Source: Hydrogenophaga sp.
GTDB lineage: Bacteria > Pseudomonadota > Gammaproteobacteria > Burkholderiales > Burkholderiaceae_C
NCBI RefSeq assembly: GCF_025699295.1
Contig: NZ_JAILWB010000012.1
Coordinates: 1 to 64,000, forward strand
Length of the DNA stretch: 64,000 nucleotides
Reading direction: 5' to 3'
Shown in pieces: positions 56,335 to 64,000 of this stretch (position 1 is its first letter; every line of letters begins with the position of its first letter). The notes under the pieces are model-generated. The model did no database searches, was not told the origin of the DNA, and saw nothing but the letters and a program-made list of their open reading frames with translations. A program made the translations under genes and the position numbers.

Positions 56335-59300
56335 ATGAACATCATTGTATCAGATGGCATTGTCGTTAGTGGGGTAGGTGTACCCCTCAATGGCATTCCG
56401 TGGCCGTCAGGTCAGTTCAATGATAACGAACCCGGATCACAGCTTTGTGCTTTCCTTTCGTCTGTCAATGCAACCTTTGGCTTCAATCTAACGCCGCACT
56501 CGTTCCAGACTGAATGGGTGCCGTGTGGTGACCCGTGTGCATTTCACGGTGCATCCGGACAACTGCCCGACATTGGCCATAGTCTTGAGCTTTTTGTGGG
56601 CGACTTCTTCTTCCGTGGTAACATCACACACGCCGACTACACCACAAGTGCTGGTGGTACGATTGTTAGTGTGACGGTTGAGGATGACAAGAAAGAACTA
56701 CGTCGTACCAAGATCCACACTGAAGACTTGGGCGAGGATGCCCCTAGTGGCATTGTCTCTGTTGCCCGTGCGTTCCGTGTGCTGAATGGTTTTGAGGTAG
56801 GGGCAACGACAACGCCGCACGACCCGAACATCAAAGAGTACCGTCGTATTCTACAATTTGGCGGTACGTATAGTCAGATCTTGGCTGCTATCGACCTACA
56901 CTTCAACGAGGGCAAGTGCTCTATCCCCGTAACAGATCTACCCACCGTTGAGCAGCTAGAGAAGAATATTGGTGGCACCATTGACGCCATCCGTTTCCAG
57001 TTCAATTTGTCACAGCTTGACGAGGTACTTTCTCGTGTCCTACTAGACACTGGTTACGACTGGTACTGGAACATGGACGCTCAAGAGGTCAACCTCATCA
57101 ATAAGAAGGCGATCTTCGATATCAATGAATCTGATATCCTAGATCTGGTTTCTCAGTTCGGTAGTGCCAGTGGTCTCAACGAGACTAAGCAGTTGGGTTT
57201 TGGTCAGGACGTTGTGCCCGACCCGACCCGCTTCCGCGTGCTTGGTGGACACCAAGAGGGGTTCATCAACTCGCACATCTTGAGTCCTATCGATGGTCTT
57301 GATACGTTTGCATTGGATGGCATTTCGACCATCAACAGTACACAGGCCGACGTTGTTTTCCAGCCAGCGTGGCCCAACCTAACTGTTGGCTTCTATGACG
57401 CCGATGGCTTCTATCGTTCATACATCCCGACAGAGAAAGAGCTTCAGCTTGCACTCACGGGCATTGAACAATGGACTTACTTCAAAATCTACCAGACTGA
57501 TTCTGCTGGCGGTGATCCTCCGGGGTATAACCTACCATCTGATGATGGATCAGTTGCCGCTCAGCACCCATCTTTCCAGAGTCGTCTAGACCCAGTGATG
57601 CCTCTGGCCGGTCTCGCGACTGGTGCGGCTGAGTCTGGTATTCGCGTAATCAACAACCGTAGAGACGAGGCCCAGAACTGGACCATCTCATTCTACAACC
57701 GTATTCGCGACCACGCGGCTCGACACTATGGTCGTTCTTACGTTATCGAGGGTCTTCTCTTTGATACTGATGATGGTCTTTACAGACTAGTAGATGCAGC
57801 TTGGGCTAACGTAGAAAACCAAGTAGAAGGATTCAGTCTATCAGCCTCCGGAACTACCAACGGTGGTAGCGGCGTGTTCGTTGAGGACTATGAAATCAAT
57901 AGGGATCTGGGGCCGATCAGTCCGTTCGTTACAGATGACTTCCGTGTCGGTGCGTACTGCCGTTTGCCGGAAGATACAGTCTATGGGCCGCAGGGAGACG
58001 ACAACCCGGCGAGCTTCGGCAACTGGACAGAGGATGCACCACCGTTCAATCCGGCGGGCGACGGCAGTCACTATATCCCCGTCGAACTAACCATCGTCGG
58101 AAATCGGGTAATCAATCCTAGGAACAATGTAGATCTTTACTCTTTTGAAGACTATCCTGAGGGCACCCTCTGGTGTCAGCTTCCGATCAACGCTGGTCCG
58201 TCTGGTGGACTGGTATCTGACAGCGTGATTTCGTCTCTTGAGACACTAGTGACGACTAACACGAAGCTCACTGGTTCTGGTCTACTAGATGTCATCAATC
58301 CTGCGACCGTCTTGAACGTGTATGATTCTCTGTCGGGTGTCGCCATCCCCGTGCAGGCACGTACTCGTTATGGTCAGTCGTATCCGAGTCAGTGGGTACT
58401 TGGTGATCTTCACTACCAGCGAGATGAGGATATTCAGCTTGATGATCAGTTTGTGCCGTGGGCTTTCTCGCCCCTGGGTAGCGAGACCTCTCTACAGGTT
58501 ATGACTGGTCGTGCGGTGCGTCGTGCGGAGGGTAAGATCGTCCCCAAGAGTTCGTCTCGATACGCCGACTTCAACCAAGTTGGTTTGCCGCTCTTGTCGT
58601 TTGATGCGTTCGCCCAACAGAACATTGGTCCGTCTGGTCTCTATGGAGAGATTAGCCACGGAGTCAGCGAGATCAATATCTCGTTTGGTACTGAAGGATT
58701 CTTGACACGCTACAAGATCCAGTCATACTTCCCGAAGTTTGGTCGCGAGGCTCCGCTTGGTGAACGTGTGCGTGCCATTCTCAATGGTATTCTCAACCCG
58801 ATTGACTTCAGCGATCTCAACCTACTCAACCCGAACCCGGGTCCGCCGAGTGATCCGCAGTTGCCGGATGATCCATTCATTCCGCCCCTCTTCTTCGATG
58901 GTGAGGAGCGTGCTGTACGTGTGACAATCAACGAGGTCAATAACGCTTTCACGCTCTCCAGCTTGCCGGGTACGGAAGAAGATGAACGCTATCGTGGCAT
59001 TGATCAAAACCTGTATACCAAACCGCCGAGTGCTGGAGGATCAACTAACCCCGACTTCACCGATGGAGCTATCTGCATTGATGGATTCCTGAATATTGGC
59101 GATGAGGCCATGTACCACACGGACGAGTTCGAACTCCCGGGTGGTAACACTATTCTTCGTTACTTCACTCAGGGTCGTCCGTTTGGCAATGGTACGATTG
59201 TTACCGTCGAACAGACCAACCCTTCGGATTCCACCCTTTATGATGTGACCATCGTAGACCCGACAGCACTAGCGACCATTGGTGAGGAACGTGCCATCTT

Positions 59301-59709
59301 TGGTGTTGAGGTGTTGAATGGTTCCGTGCAGATTGCTGACAAGACCACACTGGCTGTTCAGGGAGATGCTCCCGTAAGTCCTGGTCCTAGCAATGGCACA
59401 ATCTTTATCAATGGCACCACATCTGATGCGGCTGGCGTCACACCTGTAGAGATCGTTTCGGTGACAAACCCCGGTACACCTCAGGCAGTAGCTACATGCA
59501 AGCAGCTTGGCTTGGATTCTGCTGGTGCATACTCTATTGCATCTGGTGAGATCTTTGGGGATGTGATTCCTATTCCGTTCCGTGAGTTTGCAGCTTCCGG
59601 CGACAGAGGGTTCCTATCGACACCGCTTGCAACCCCGAGTGGTGGATTCGGTAAGACTGGCCCTGTGAACTTCGTGGAGATCGTACGCCCGGCGTACCGT
59701 AACTTCTAA
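56335..59709 (+). CDS. Tail hub / central tail-tip protein
   Basis: A 1124-residue protein. Residues 1-300 resemble tail hub proteins of the gp27/late-control type: VGDFFFRGNITHADYT, then LDEVLSRVLLDTGYDWYW, the segment that binds the tube end. The C-terminal half is a series of beta domains with many glycines and prolines that could contact the receptor. Its place after the adhesin and before the last tail genes is consistent. Confidence 0.72.
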   Translation: MNIIVSDGIVVSGVGVPLNGIPWPSGQFNDNEPGSQLCAFLSSVNATFGFNLTPHSFQTEWVPCGDPCAFHGASGQLPDIGHSLELFVGDFFFRGNITHADYTTSAGGTIVSVTVEDDKKELRRTKIHTEDLGEDAPSGIVSVARAFRVLNGFEVGATTTPHDPNIKEYRRILQFGGTYSQILAAIDLHFNEGKCSIPVTDLPTVEQLEKNIGGTIDAIRFQFNLSQLDEVLSRVLLDTGYDWYWNMDAQEVNLINKKAIFDINESDILDLVSQFGSASGLNETKQLGFGQDVVPDPTRFRVLGGHQEGFINSHILSPIDGLDTFALDGISTINSTQADVVFQPAWPNLTVGFYDADGFYRSYIPTEKELQLALTGIEQWTYFKIYQTDSAGGDPPGYNLPSDDGSVAAQHPSFQSRLDPVMPLAGLATGAAESGIRVINNRRDEAQNWTISFYNRIRDHAARHYGRSYVIEGLLFDTDDGLYRLVDAAWANVENQVEGFSLSASGTTNGGSGVFVEDYEINRDLGPISPFVTDDFRVGAYCRLPEDTVYGPQGDDNPASFGNWTEDAPPFNPAGDGSHYIPVELTIVGNRVINPRNNVDLYSFEDYPEGTLWCQLPINAGPSGGLVSDSVISSLETLVTTNTKLTGSGLLDVINPATVLNVYDSLSGVAIPVQARTRYGQSYPSQWVLGDLHYQRDEDIQLDDQFVPWAFSPLGSETSLQVMTGRAVRRAEGKIVPKSSSRYADFNQVGLPLLSFDAFAQQNIGPSGLYGEISHGVSEINISFGTEGFLTRYKIQSYFPKFGREAPLGERVRAILNGILNPIDFSDLNLLNPNPGPPSDPQLPDDPFIPPLFFDGEERAVRVTINEVNNAFTLSSLPGTEEDERYRGIDQNLYTKPPSAGGSTNPDFTDGAICIDGFLNIGDEAMYHTDEFELPGGNTILRYFTQGRPFGNGTIVTVEQTNPSDSTLYDVTIVDPTALATIGEERAIFGVEVLNGSVQIADKTTLAVQGDAPVSPGPSNGTIFINGTTSDAAGVTPVEIVSVTNPGTPQAVATCKQLGLDSAGAYSIASGEIFGDVIPIPFREFAASGDRGFLSTPLATPSGGFGKTGPVNFVEIVRPAYRNF

Positions 59710-61937
59710 TGGTTGTAGCATCTGGACAATACCCGTATGAGTATGATGTTCCGTTGCCCATCACTGGGCCTATCGGACAGTCTGGTAACATCCTGGAAGC
59801 AGCGATGTTCGTACTCAATGCAGAGATTCGAAAGTGGGGTAATGAGCCGCTCCAGTTTTTCGAGTTCAATCACTACATCCATCCTGATGTAGCTGGTTCT
59901 GGATTTGAACCCAAGGGCGATGGTTCTACTCTTGGTGGTGATGTTGCTGGTCCGTCGCTTGTGACCATTGATCATGTTGTCAAATTGCGAGATTGGCTTC
60001 GTTTCAACAATAATAGCCTTTGGGACCTGTATGGCGACGAATCTTCAATGGGGAGCTTCTCTCGTCAAATCATGGGGGAGTCGTGGTATACGACATCATA
60101 CCCCGGACATGGAAGTGGCTTCATTGTGATCACCGACCTGGGGTTTGGTTTCTCAATTGGCAATGCTATTCCACTAAGACCAGAGCTTGAGGACATCACT
60201 GGTGGCGACGACCACATTGATACGGACATTCATTGGCTCGCTGGATCTGGCGTATTCTTTGATCTTGATATTGGGGAAGTTGTTTTCCAACCATTCCCGT
60301 TCCATAGTCGATTCAATCTATTCAGAGCTGGTGGTGGAGGCGTTCCGGGTTTTGGTAATCCGCGTTTTTCATTTGGTCCATACTTTCCGTCATTCCAGAA
60401 GACAGACGGCAGTATTATCTCTCTAGGTGGTAACGAATTTGCACAGGCTGGAGCTGGTTCTTGGAGAGCCCTCACTAACTTTGCCGCTATTGCATCCGGC
60501 AAGGTGCAAGTTGATGGTTATGCTATGCTGCCAGACACACAGTTGCGTCTCATTAGTGGTAACAAGAACCTTTCAACGTTTGGTGACACCATTAGTGCAA
60601 CTAGCGACTTTACATTCTTTGAGGGTGGCCATAGAGAAATCAATAATGCTGGCACCAACGATCCGGCGGCCCGCACATATTGGACACCCCAAGCACAGGC
60701 GTCTGGATTCTACGCCAGCTTGCCATACACCCCGCTAAGTGCTCAGCCGCTCTTGGCCATTCCTTCTGGTGCGGCTGGCATGTTTCCACAGATCGATCAT
60801 CGTCAAGCAATGACGAACCGTGGTCTACACAGAGCCATCAATGTCACTAGCGATGGCAAAGTGCTAATCGCCAACGTCAATGGTGCTTCGCAAGGGTACC
60901 AAGTGTTTGATGACGCGATCTGGATGAAGTCGTTGTCACGTAACCCCCTCAGTGGCGTCTCGAACTCGCCCTCGCGTGGTATTCTGCCGCTGTCGCCCTT
61001 CAATGGTTCGTTCATGTGGTATCGTCCTGCCGACCTCACGATTGCTTCAACTGGCACTAATCCATCGTTGTCTTCACAGTATGATTCGGGTGTGCCCACT
61101 GGAACGCCGGGTAACTTTGAGTGTCACGTTGGCATGGAGCCCATTGGAGGCGATGACATCCTCATGCTTAGCAAGGTTTACAATCAGGTCTTTACAGACC
61201 TTGGTGTTGGCGTTGGTGATCAATGGGACAACGAAGTGTTTTTCCAAAGGTACTCGGGACCAAGCATGACTCACTCAGAGATCAGCGTATCCTGGACCTT
61301 TGTTGGTGCGGACGATACTGAGTCTGGACCAGTTGACAACGCCATCAGCGACATGTTCTATGATGGCACTGACTATTGGCTTGTGGGTAAATTCTTGTCG
61401 CGAGTACATAGGTTCTCGTCTGCTTTTGCATATCTCGGCGGTTACCGTGGTGACATCGGCGGTAGACGTGCATTCATCGATGGAGAATATGTTTACTGGC
61501 AACACATGAACGGTGGTATTCAGGCTGGTGATCCACTTTTGACTGACCCCAACATGAGTGGGTTTGGTATTGGCAGCGGCATTGGCAAGTGGTCCATTAC
61601 TGCTGATCCTGCCGACCCCCTTGCTAACACGGGTACGTTTGATCACGATTCAGCAAAGCCGATCATTGCGGAAACGACGATTGGTATTGCGGACACCGGC
61701 TCTCGTATTCACGATATCATTGAGGTCACCTCTGCTCAAGCCACCCATGTTACCCCCGGTATCTGGGTACTCATTCAGATCGGCAATTTCCCTGCCGCTT
61801 CCGACGACATGTGGATTCTCAGGGTAACAGAACAGGCTACGTTTTATCGCGTGGAAGAGGCAATCGATCTCAACTTCAGTGTGGATGACACGGACGATCA
61901 GTATGCCCTCGATCTCATCTTCCGAGACATCGATTAG
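59709..61937 (+). CDS. Large tail-tip or receptor-binding protein (742 aa)
   Basis: A 742-residue, beta-rich, glycine- and aromatic-rich protein that I do not recognise. Repeated patterns such as DGKVLIANVNGASQGY and DGTDYWLVGKFLSRVHRF suggest beta-propeller-like blades in the second half. Overlaps the hub gene end by 1 nt (TAATG). Probably exposed at the tail tip. Its TAG stop is part of the following late promoter. Confidence 0.65.
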   Translation: MVVASGQYPYEYDVPLPITGPIGQSGNILEAAMFVLNAEIRKWGNEPLQFFEFNHYIHPDVAGSGFEPKGDGSTLGGDVAGPSLVTIDHVVKLRDWLRFNNNSLWDLYGDESSMGSFSRQIMGESWYTTSYPGHGSGFIVITDLGFGFSIGNAIPLRPELEDITGGDDHIDTDIHWLAGSGVFFDLDIGEVVFQPFPFHSRFNLFRAGGGGVPGFGNPRFSFGPYFPSFQKTDGSIISLGGNEFAQAGAGSWRALTNFAAIASGKVQVDGYAMLPDTQLRLISGNKNLSTFGDTISATSDFTFFEGGHREINNAGTNDPAARTYWTPQAQASGFYASLPYTPLSAQPLLAIPSGAAGMFPQIDHRQAMTNRGLHRAINVTSDGKVLIANVNGASQGYQVFDDAIWMKSLSRNPLSGVSNSPSRGILPLSPFNGSFMWYRPADLTIASTGTNPSLSSQYDSGVPTGTPGNFECHVGMEPIGGDDILMLSKVYNQVFTDLGVGVGDQWDNEVFFQRYSGPSMTHSEISVSWTFVGADDTESGPVDNAISDMFYDGTDYWLVGKFLSRVHRFSSAFAYLGGYRGDIGGRRAFIDGEYVYWQHMNGGIQAGDPLLTDPNMSGFGIGSGIGKWSITADPADPLANTGTFDHDSAKPIIAETTIGIADTGSRIHDIIEVTSAQATHVTPGIWVLIQIGNFPAASDDMWILRVTEQATFYRVEEAIDLNFSVDDTDDQYALDLIFRDID

Positions 61938-61947
61938 TGTATTATCC
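61934..61947 (+). promoter_or_regulatory. Late promoter motif before the last tail gene
   Basis: TTAGTGTATTATCC shares the upstream TAG stop and lies 100 nt before the ATG at 62034. The leader contains a CCCC-TTTA-GGGG hairpin near 61991-62002. Confidence 0.7.
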
Positions 61948-62033
61948 TGTAGGCGTTGATGTGCGTCATAGCCAGTCTCGAAGCGGTGTTCCCCTTTAGG
62001 GGATAACAGACTTCCCGACGTAGGAGTCGAACA

Positions 62034-62705
62034 ATGGTATCAGGCATTAGATTTTTTGCTTGCTCAGGAGCGATGGGCAACACCGTAGCCAGCTTGTATG
62101 CGAATACAATGGCCACCATCGGTCTAGAGATTTTCAATTTCGAGATTAGTGCTACGGATAGCCCCAACCGCATGGGCTTCTTTGGTTCCCTAGGGGCTCC
62201 AAACAGTGCGGTTATCGTTGGTCAATATCAAGACCGTACCCATGTGACAGACCATGTGGGTACAGACCTTGGTCAAATGATCAATGCAAAATTCACAGGG
62301 GCCAGCACGGTCGAGCACTCTGGCGTTCCCTTCACTGGTGGCTTCTCTGAGATTCCCCGTGAGTCTGGTACGCTACTCGCCCGTTTCACCGAAGAGAACA
62401 ACACCGCTGTCATCACGCAGTCGGCCACGTTCCGTGCCGTAAACTTTGACGCTGGTTCTGGTGTGCCCGACATCAGTGACCTTGCGACTGGCATTACTGT
62501 CCAGGCGGCTCAGCTACAAGATACGTCTGGTAACGCTGCGGACGCCGCGTGGTCGGAGATTTCGAGCGGTGGTGCTGCCTTGGGTCTTGCAGACCAAAGC
62601 ATCGAGGCGGCGGTTCACGACTTCCACTTGCTCGTGAGTGGTAACCCATCTGCCGCTGGACGCAAGATCGACTTCGGCTATTTCTTGCAACTAGAATTCC
62701 TGTAA
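62034..62705 (+). CDS. Last tail protein of the late region (223 aa)
   Basis: A 223-residue beta-rich protein with at least seven Ser-Gly dipeptides, in its own late transcription unit (promoter 61934, terminator 62733). The family is not recognised; size and style recall the two tail-associated paralogues at 47788 and 49712. Possibly a tail fibre tip or decoration protein. GGAG is the ribosome site. Confidence 0.65.
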   Translation: MVSGIRFFACSGAMGNTVASLYANTMATIGLEIFNFEISATDSPNRMGFFGSLGAPNSAVIVGQYQDRTHVTDHVGTDLGQMINAKFTGASTVEHSGVPFTGGFSEIPRESGTLLARFTEENNTAVITQSATFRAVNFDAGSGVPDISDLATGITVQAAQLQDTSGNAADAAWSEISSGGAALGLADQSIEAAVHDFHLLVSGNPSAAGRKIDFGYFLQLEFL

Positions 62706-62732
62706 GATCTACAGTTTGAACTAAGAGAATCT

Positions 62733-62763
62733 GGCCCGGAAGCACTAACTTCCGGGCCTTTTT
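62733..62763 (+). terminator. Strong intrinsic terminator ending the late region
   Basis: GGCCCGGAAG (62733-62742) and CTTCCGGGCC (62749-62758) form a perfect 10-bp stem with loop CACTAA, followed by TTTTT. It separates the tail genes from the next early-type block. Confidence 0.92.
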
Positions 62764-62765
62764 CG

Positions 62766-62793
62766 TTGACGTTCCGAATCCCCCGCGTATCAT
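62766..62793 (+). promoter_or_regulatory. Host-type early promoter TTGACG-16-TATCAT
   Basis: TTGACG at 62766-62771 and TATCAT at 62788-62793 with the 16-bp spacer of the other host-type promoters, 3 nt after the late terminator. It would start the replication block. Confidence 0.7.
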
Positions 62794-62846
62794 GTACGTG
62801 CCATCCGGAGTGCTGGACAGTCCACCTCAGGTTTTGGAAGAAACAC

Positions 62847-63305
62847 ATGACTCTCGCATTTAGCTCAAAGCACCCACACGTCCCGAATCCCAAGACTAAC
62901 CCTGGAGCTAGTCGTTGGATCGCATCGCTGTCGGACGGTTCTACCGTTTTTGAAGACGCCACGCCCCACGAAAGATCTGCGTGGCTGCGACTTAGGGACT
63001 ACGTTGAGGTCCACAACCTCAAGATCACAAACCTGAGGCTTGAAGCATACAACAGGAACGTGGTTCTTATCCCGTATCGCGACGACGAAGGGAATGCTCA
63101 GGTCAACGGCTACTGGCACAGCAAACAGCTAAACGCTTTCATGCACTCACACGGCGTTAGCGAAGCGAAGTGTAGCGGGATCGGCGTCCTCAAGAACCAG
63201 GAAGTCTGGATTACGTGGGTTCACGAAGACGGCACGACGCGGCAGGAGATTAGGCCGTACAAGACTGGCGACAAGGCAACCATCGTCAACGATCCCCCGG
63301 CATGA
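62847..63305 (+). CDS. Hypothetical early protein (152 aa)
   Basis: Encodes 152 residues, alpha/beta, not recognised. The start at 62847 has GGAAG about 7 nt upstream; a frame extending further upstream would begin inside the promoter and is rejected. First gene of the recA block. Confidence 0.7.
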   Translation: MTLAFSSKHPHVPNPKTNPGASRWIASLSDGSTVFEDATPHERSAWLRLRDYVEVHNLKITNLRLEAYNRNVVLIPYRDDEGNAQVNGYWHSKQLNAFMHSHGVSEAKCSGIGVLKNQEVWITWVHEDGTTRQEIRPYKTGDKATIVNDPPA

Positions 63306-63733
63306 AGTATCCGTCGCTCACAACCCCCGACATCGAGCACGATGCCGCCAACCTGCTGGCCGAGTTCATTTGGCTGAATCAGGATATTCGTGCTGACACT
63401 TACCCGTGGCGAGGTAATAATGGGAAGGCGTGGGGCAAGCTGGTGGCAGCACTCAAGAAGCTCATGCGTGAACCGTACGGTCTATCGGCGGGGCAGCTTG
63501 CATTCTACATCTGGAAGTGCAAGCCGCGTCGTATTGATCCGGCACAGTTCGCCAAGATGGCGGTGGTCGCCCGCCGCCTCTTTGAGAATTACGACCTAGA
63601 ACAAGTGTCCCGCTTCTATACGGATTGGCAGAAAGAACTGGCATCCTCGGGACTCGAAAAAGTGAAGTACAAAGAGAAGCAACCCAAGACGTTACTGTCT
63701 TTCCTAAGGGAGTTAGAGCGTGGCCAAGCGTAA
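63302..63733 (+). CDS. Hypothetical early helical protein (143 aa)
   Basis: A 143-residue basic helical protein, not recognised. It starts in an ATGA overlap with the upstream gene and ends overlapping the recA-like start by 14 nt. Possibly a replication or recombination accessory protein. Confidence 0.7.
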   Translation: MKYPSLTTPDIEHDAANLLAEFIWLNQDIRADTYPWRGNNGKAWGKLVAALKKLMREPYGLSAGQLAFYIWKCKPRRIDPAQFAKMAVVARRLFENYDLEQVSRFYTDWQKELASSGLEKVKYKEKQPKTLLSFLRELERGQA

Positions 63734-64000
63734 ACAGCAAGTAGTAGAAGACGAATCGCCGGTAGTCCCGACCTTTGGTTTTTTCAAGAAGGAAGTGGAG
63801 CGGGAAGGCGTGCGTGCCATGTCCGCAGAGGAGATCGGTGACCCCGATCCGAACCGTAGTGGGTCATACAACCTAGACTACGATTTGTTTGTGCCGTTCC
63901 CAGAGGGGAGGATCACCGAAGTATTCGGTGAAGAGGGAACCTGCAAGACTACGCTTGTTCTTGAGGTAGCTGGACGTGCTATCCAGGCAGGCAAGATTGT
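63720..64000 (+). CDS. recA: RecA/UvsX-like recombinase, cut by the window end
   Basis: The first 93 residues of a RecA-fold ATPase beginning with GTG. PEGRITEVFGEEGTCKTTL (about 69-87) is the Walker A strand and loop, in the context GRI-x-E-hydrophobic-x-G typical of RecA. The loop reads GEEGTCKTT, with cysteine where RecA has glycine before the catalytic lysine. It should promote strand exchange in phage recombination or replication. C-terminal part lies outside the window. Confidence 0.85.
   Translation, partial: MAKRKQQVVEDESPVVPTFGFFKKEVEREGVRAMSAEEIGDPDPNRSGSYNLDYDLFVPFPEGRITEVFGEEGTCKTTLVLEVAGRAIQAGKI

Noticed and set aside
1..64000. tRNA genes, CRISPR arrays, insertion sequences, integrase and attachment sites
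   Set aside because: I saw no convincing tRNA arm, spaced repeat array, transposase or recombinase; the short palindrome clusters lack CRISPR spacing.

Overview
The window is part of the genome of a tailed double-stranded DNA bacteriophage (Caudoviricetes). It has a terminase large subunit, portal, protease/scaffold, HK97-type major capsid protein, tandem-domain tail tube protein, 1741-residue tape measure, tail hub and adhesins in the usual order. No tail sheath, baseplate wedge or integrase is visible, so a long-tailed virulent siphovirus is the best guess; at about 1.5 angstrom per tape-measure residue the tail would be near 260 nm. The host is a bacterium with sigma70/sigmaA-type promoters. 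One protein (16081-16758) resembles, from memory, a family I associate with Planctomycetes, which is weak evidence for the host. An IscA-type protein and a GroES are common in phages of aquatic bacteria.

Layout: (1) 1-2.7 kb, rightward tiny early genes, several with one membrane helix, each behind a TTGAC-type promoter with a 16-bp spacer; several mRNAs look leaderless. (2) 2.8-17.9 kb, a leftward accessory operon of about 30 small, mostly overlapping genes: SET-domain protein, calcineurin-like phosphoesterase, LemA-like and DUF3307 membrane proteins, RlaP-type nucleotidyltransferase, SLOG/YpsA protein, cupin-like protein, dCMP deaminase, macro domain, sulfotransferase, IscA-type protein, beta-helix protein and a secreted metzincin. 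(3) 17.9-25 kb, rightward: a sigma-like factor, possible small terminase, two glycosyltransferases, GroES, an ERCC4 nuclease and the large terminase. (4) 25-36 kb, head and connector. (5) 36-62.7 kb, tail, with a cargo pair (FkbM methyltransferase and second sulfotransferase) inside it. (6) 62.8-64 kb, the start of a replication block ending in a truncated recA-like gene.

Two promoter classes fit the layout. Host-type promoters serve the early and accessory genes. A different motif, core TTAGTGTATT, occurs six times with an identical core before structural genes, plus variants, one of them upstream of the sigma-like gene. I infer that this is the late promoter and that the sigma-like protein reads it.

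The most unusual theme is possible virion modification. Ser-Gly dipeptides are very frequent in exposed tail and adhesin proteins and rare in the tape measure, and the same window encodes two glycosyltransferases, two unrelated sulfotransferases and a sugar-type methyltransferase.
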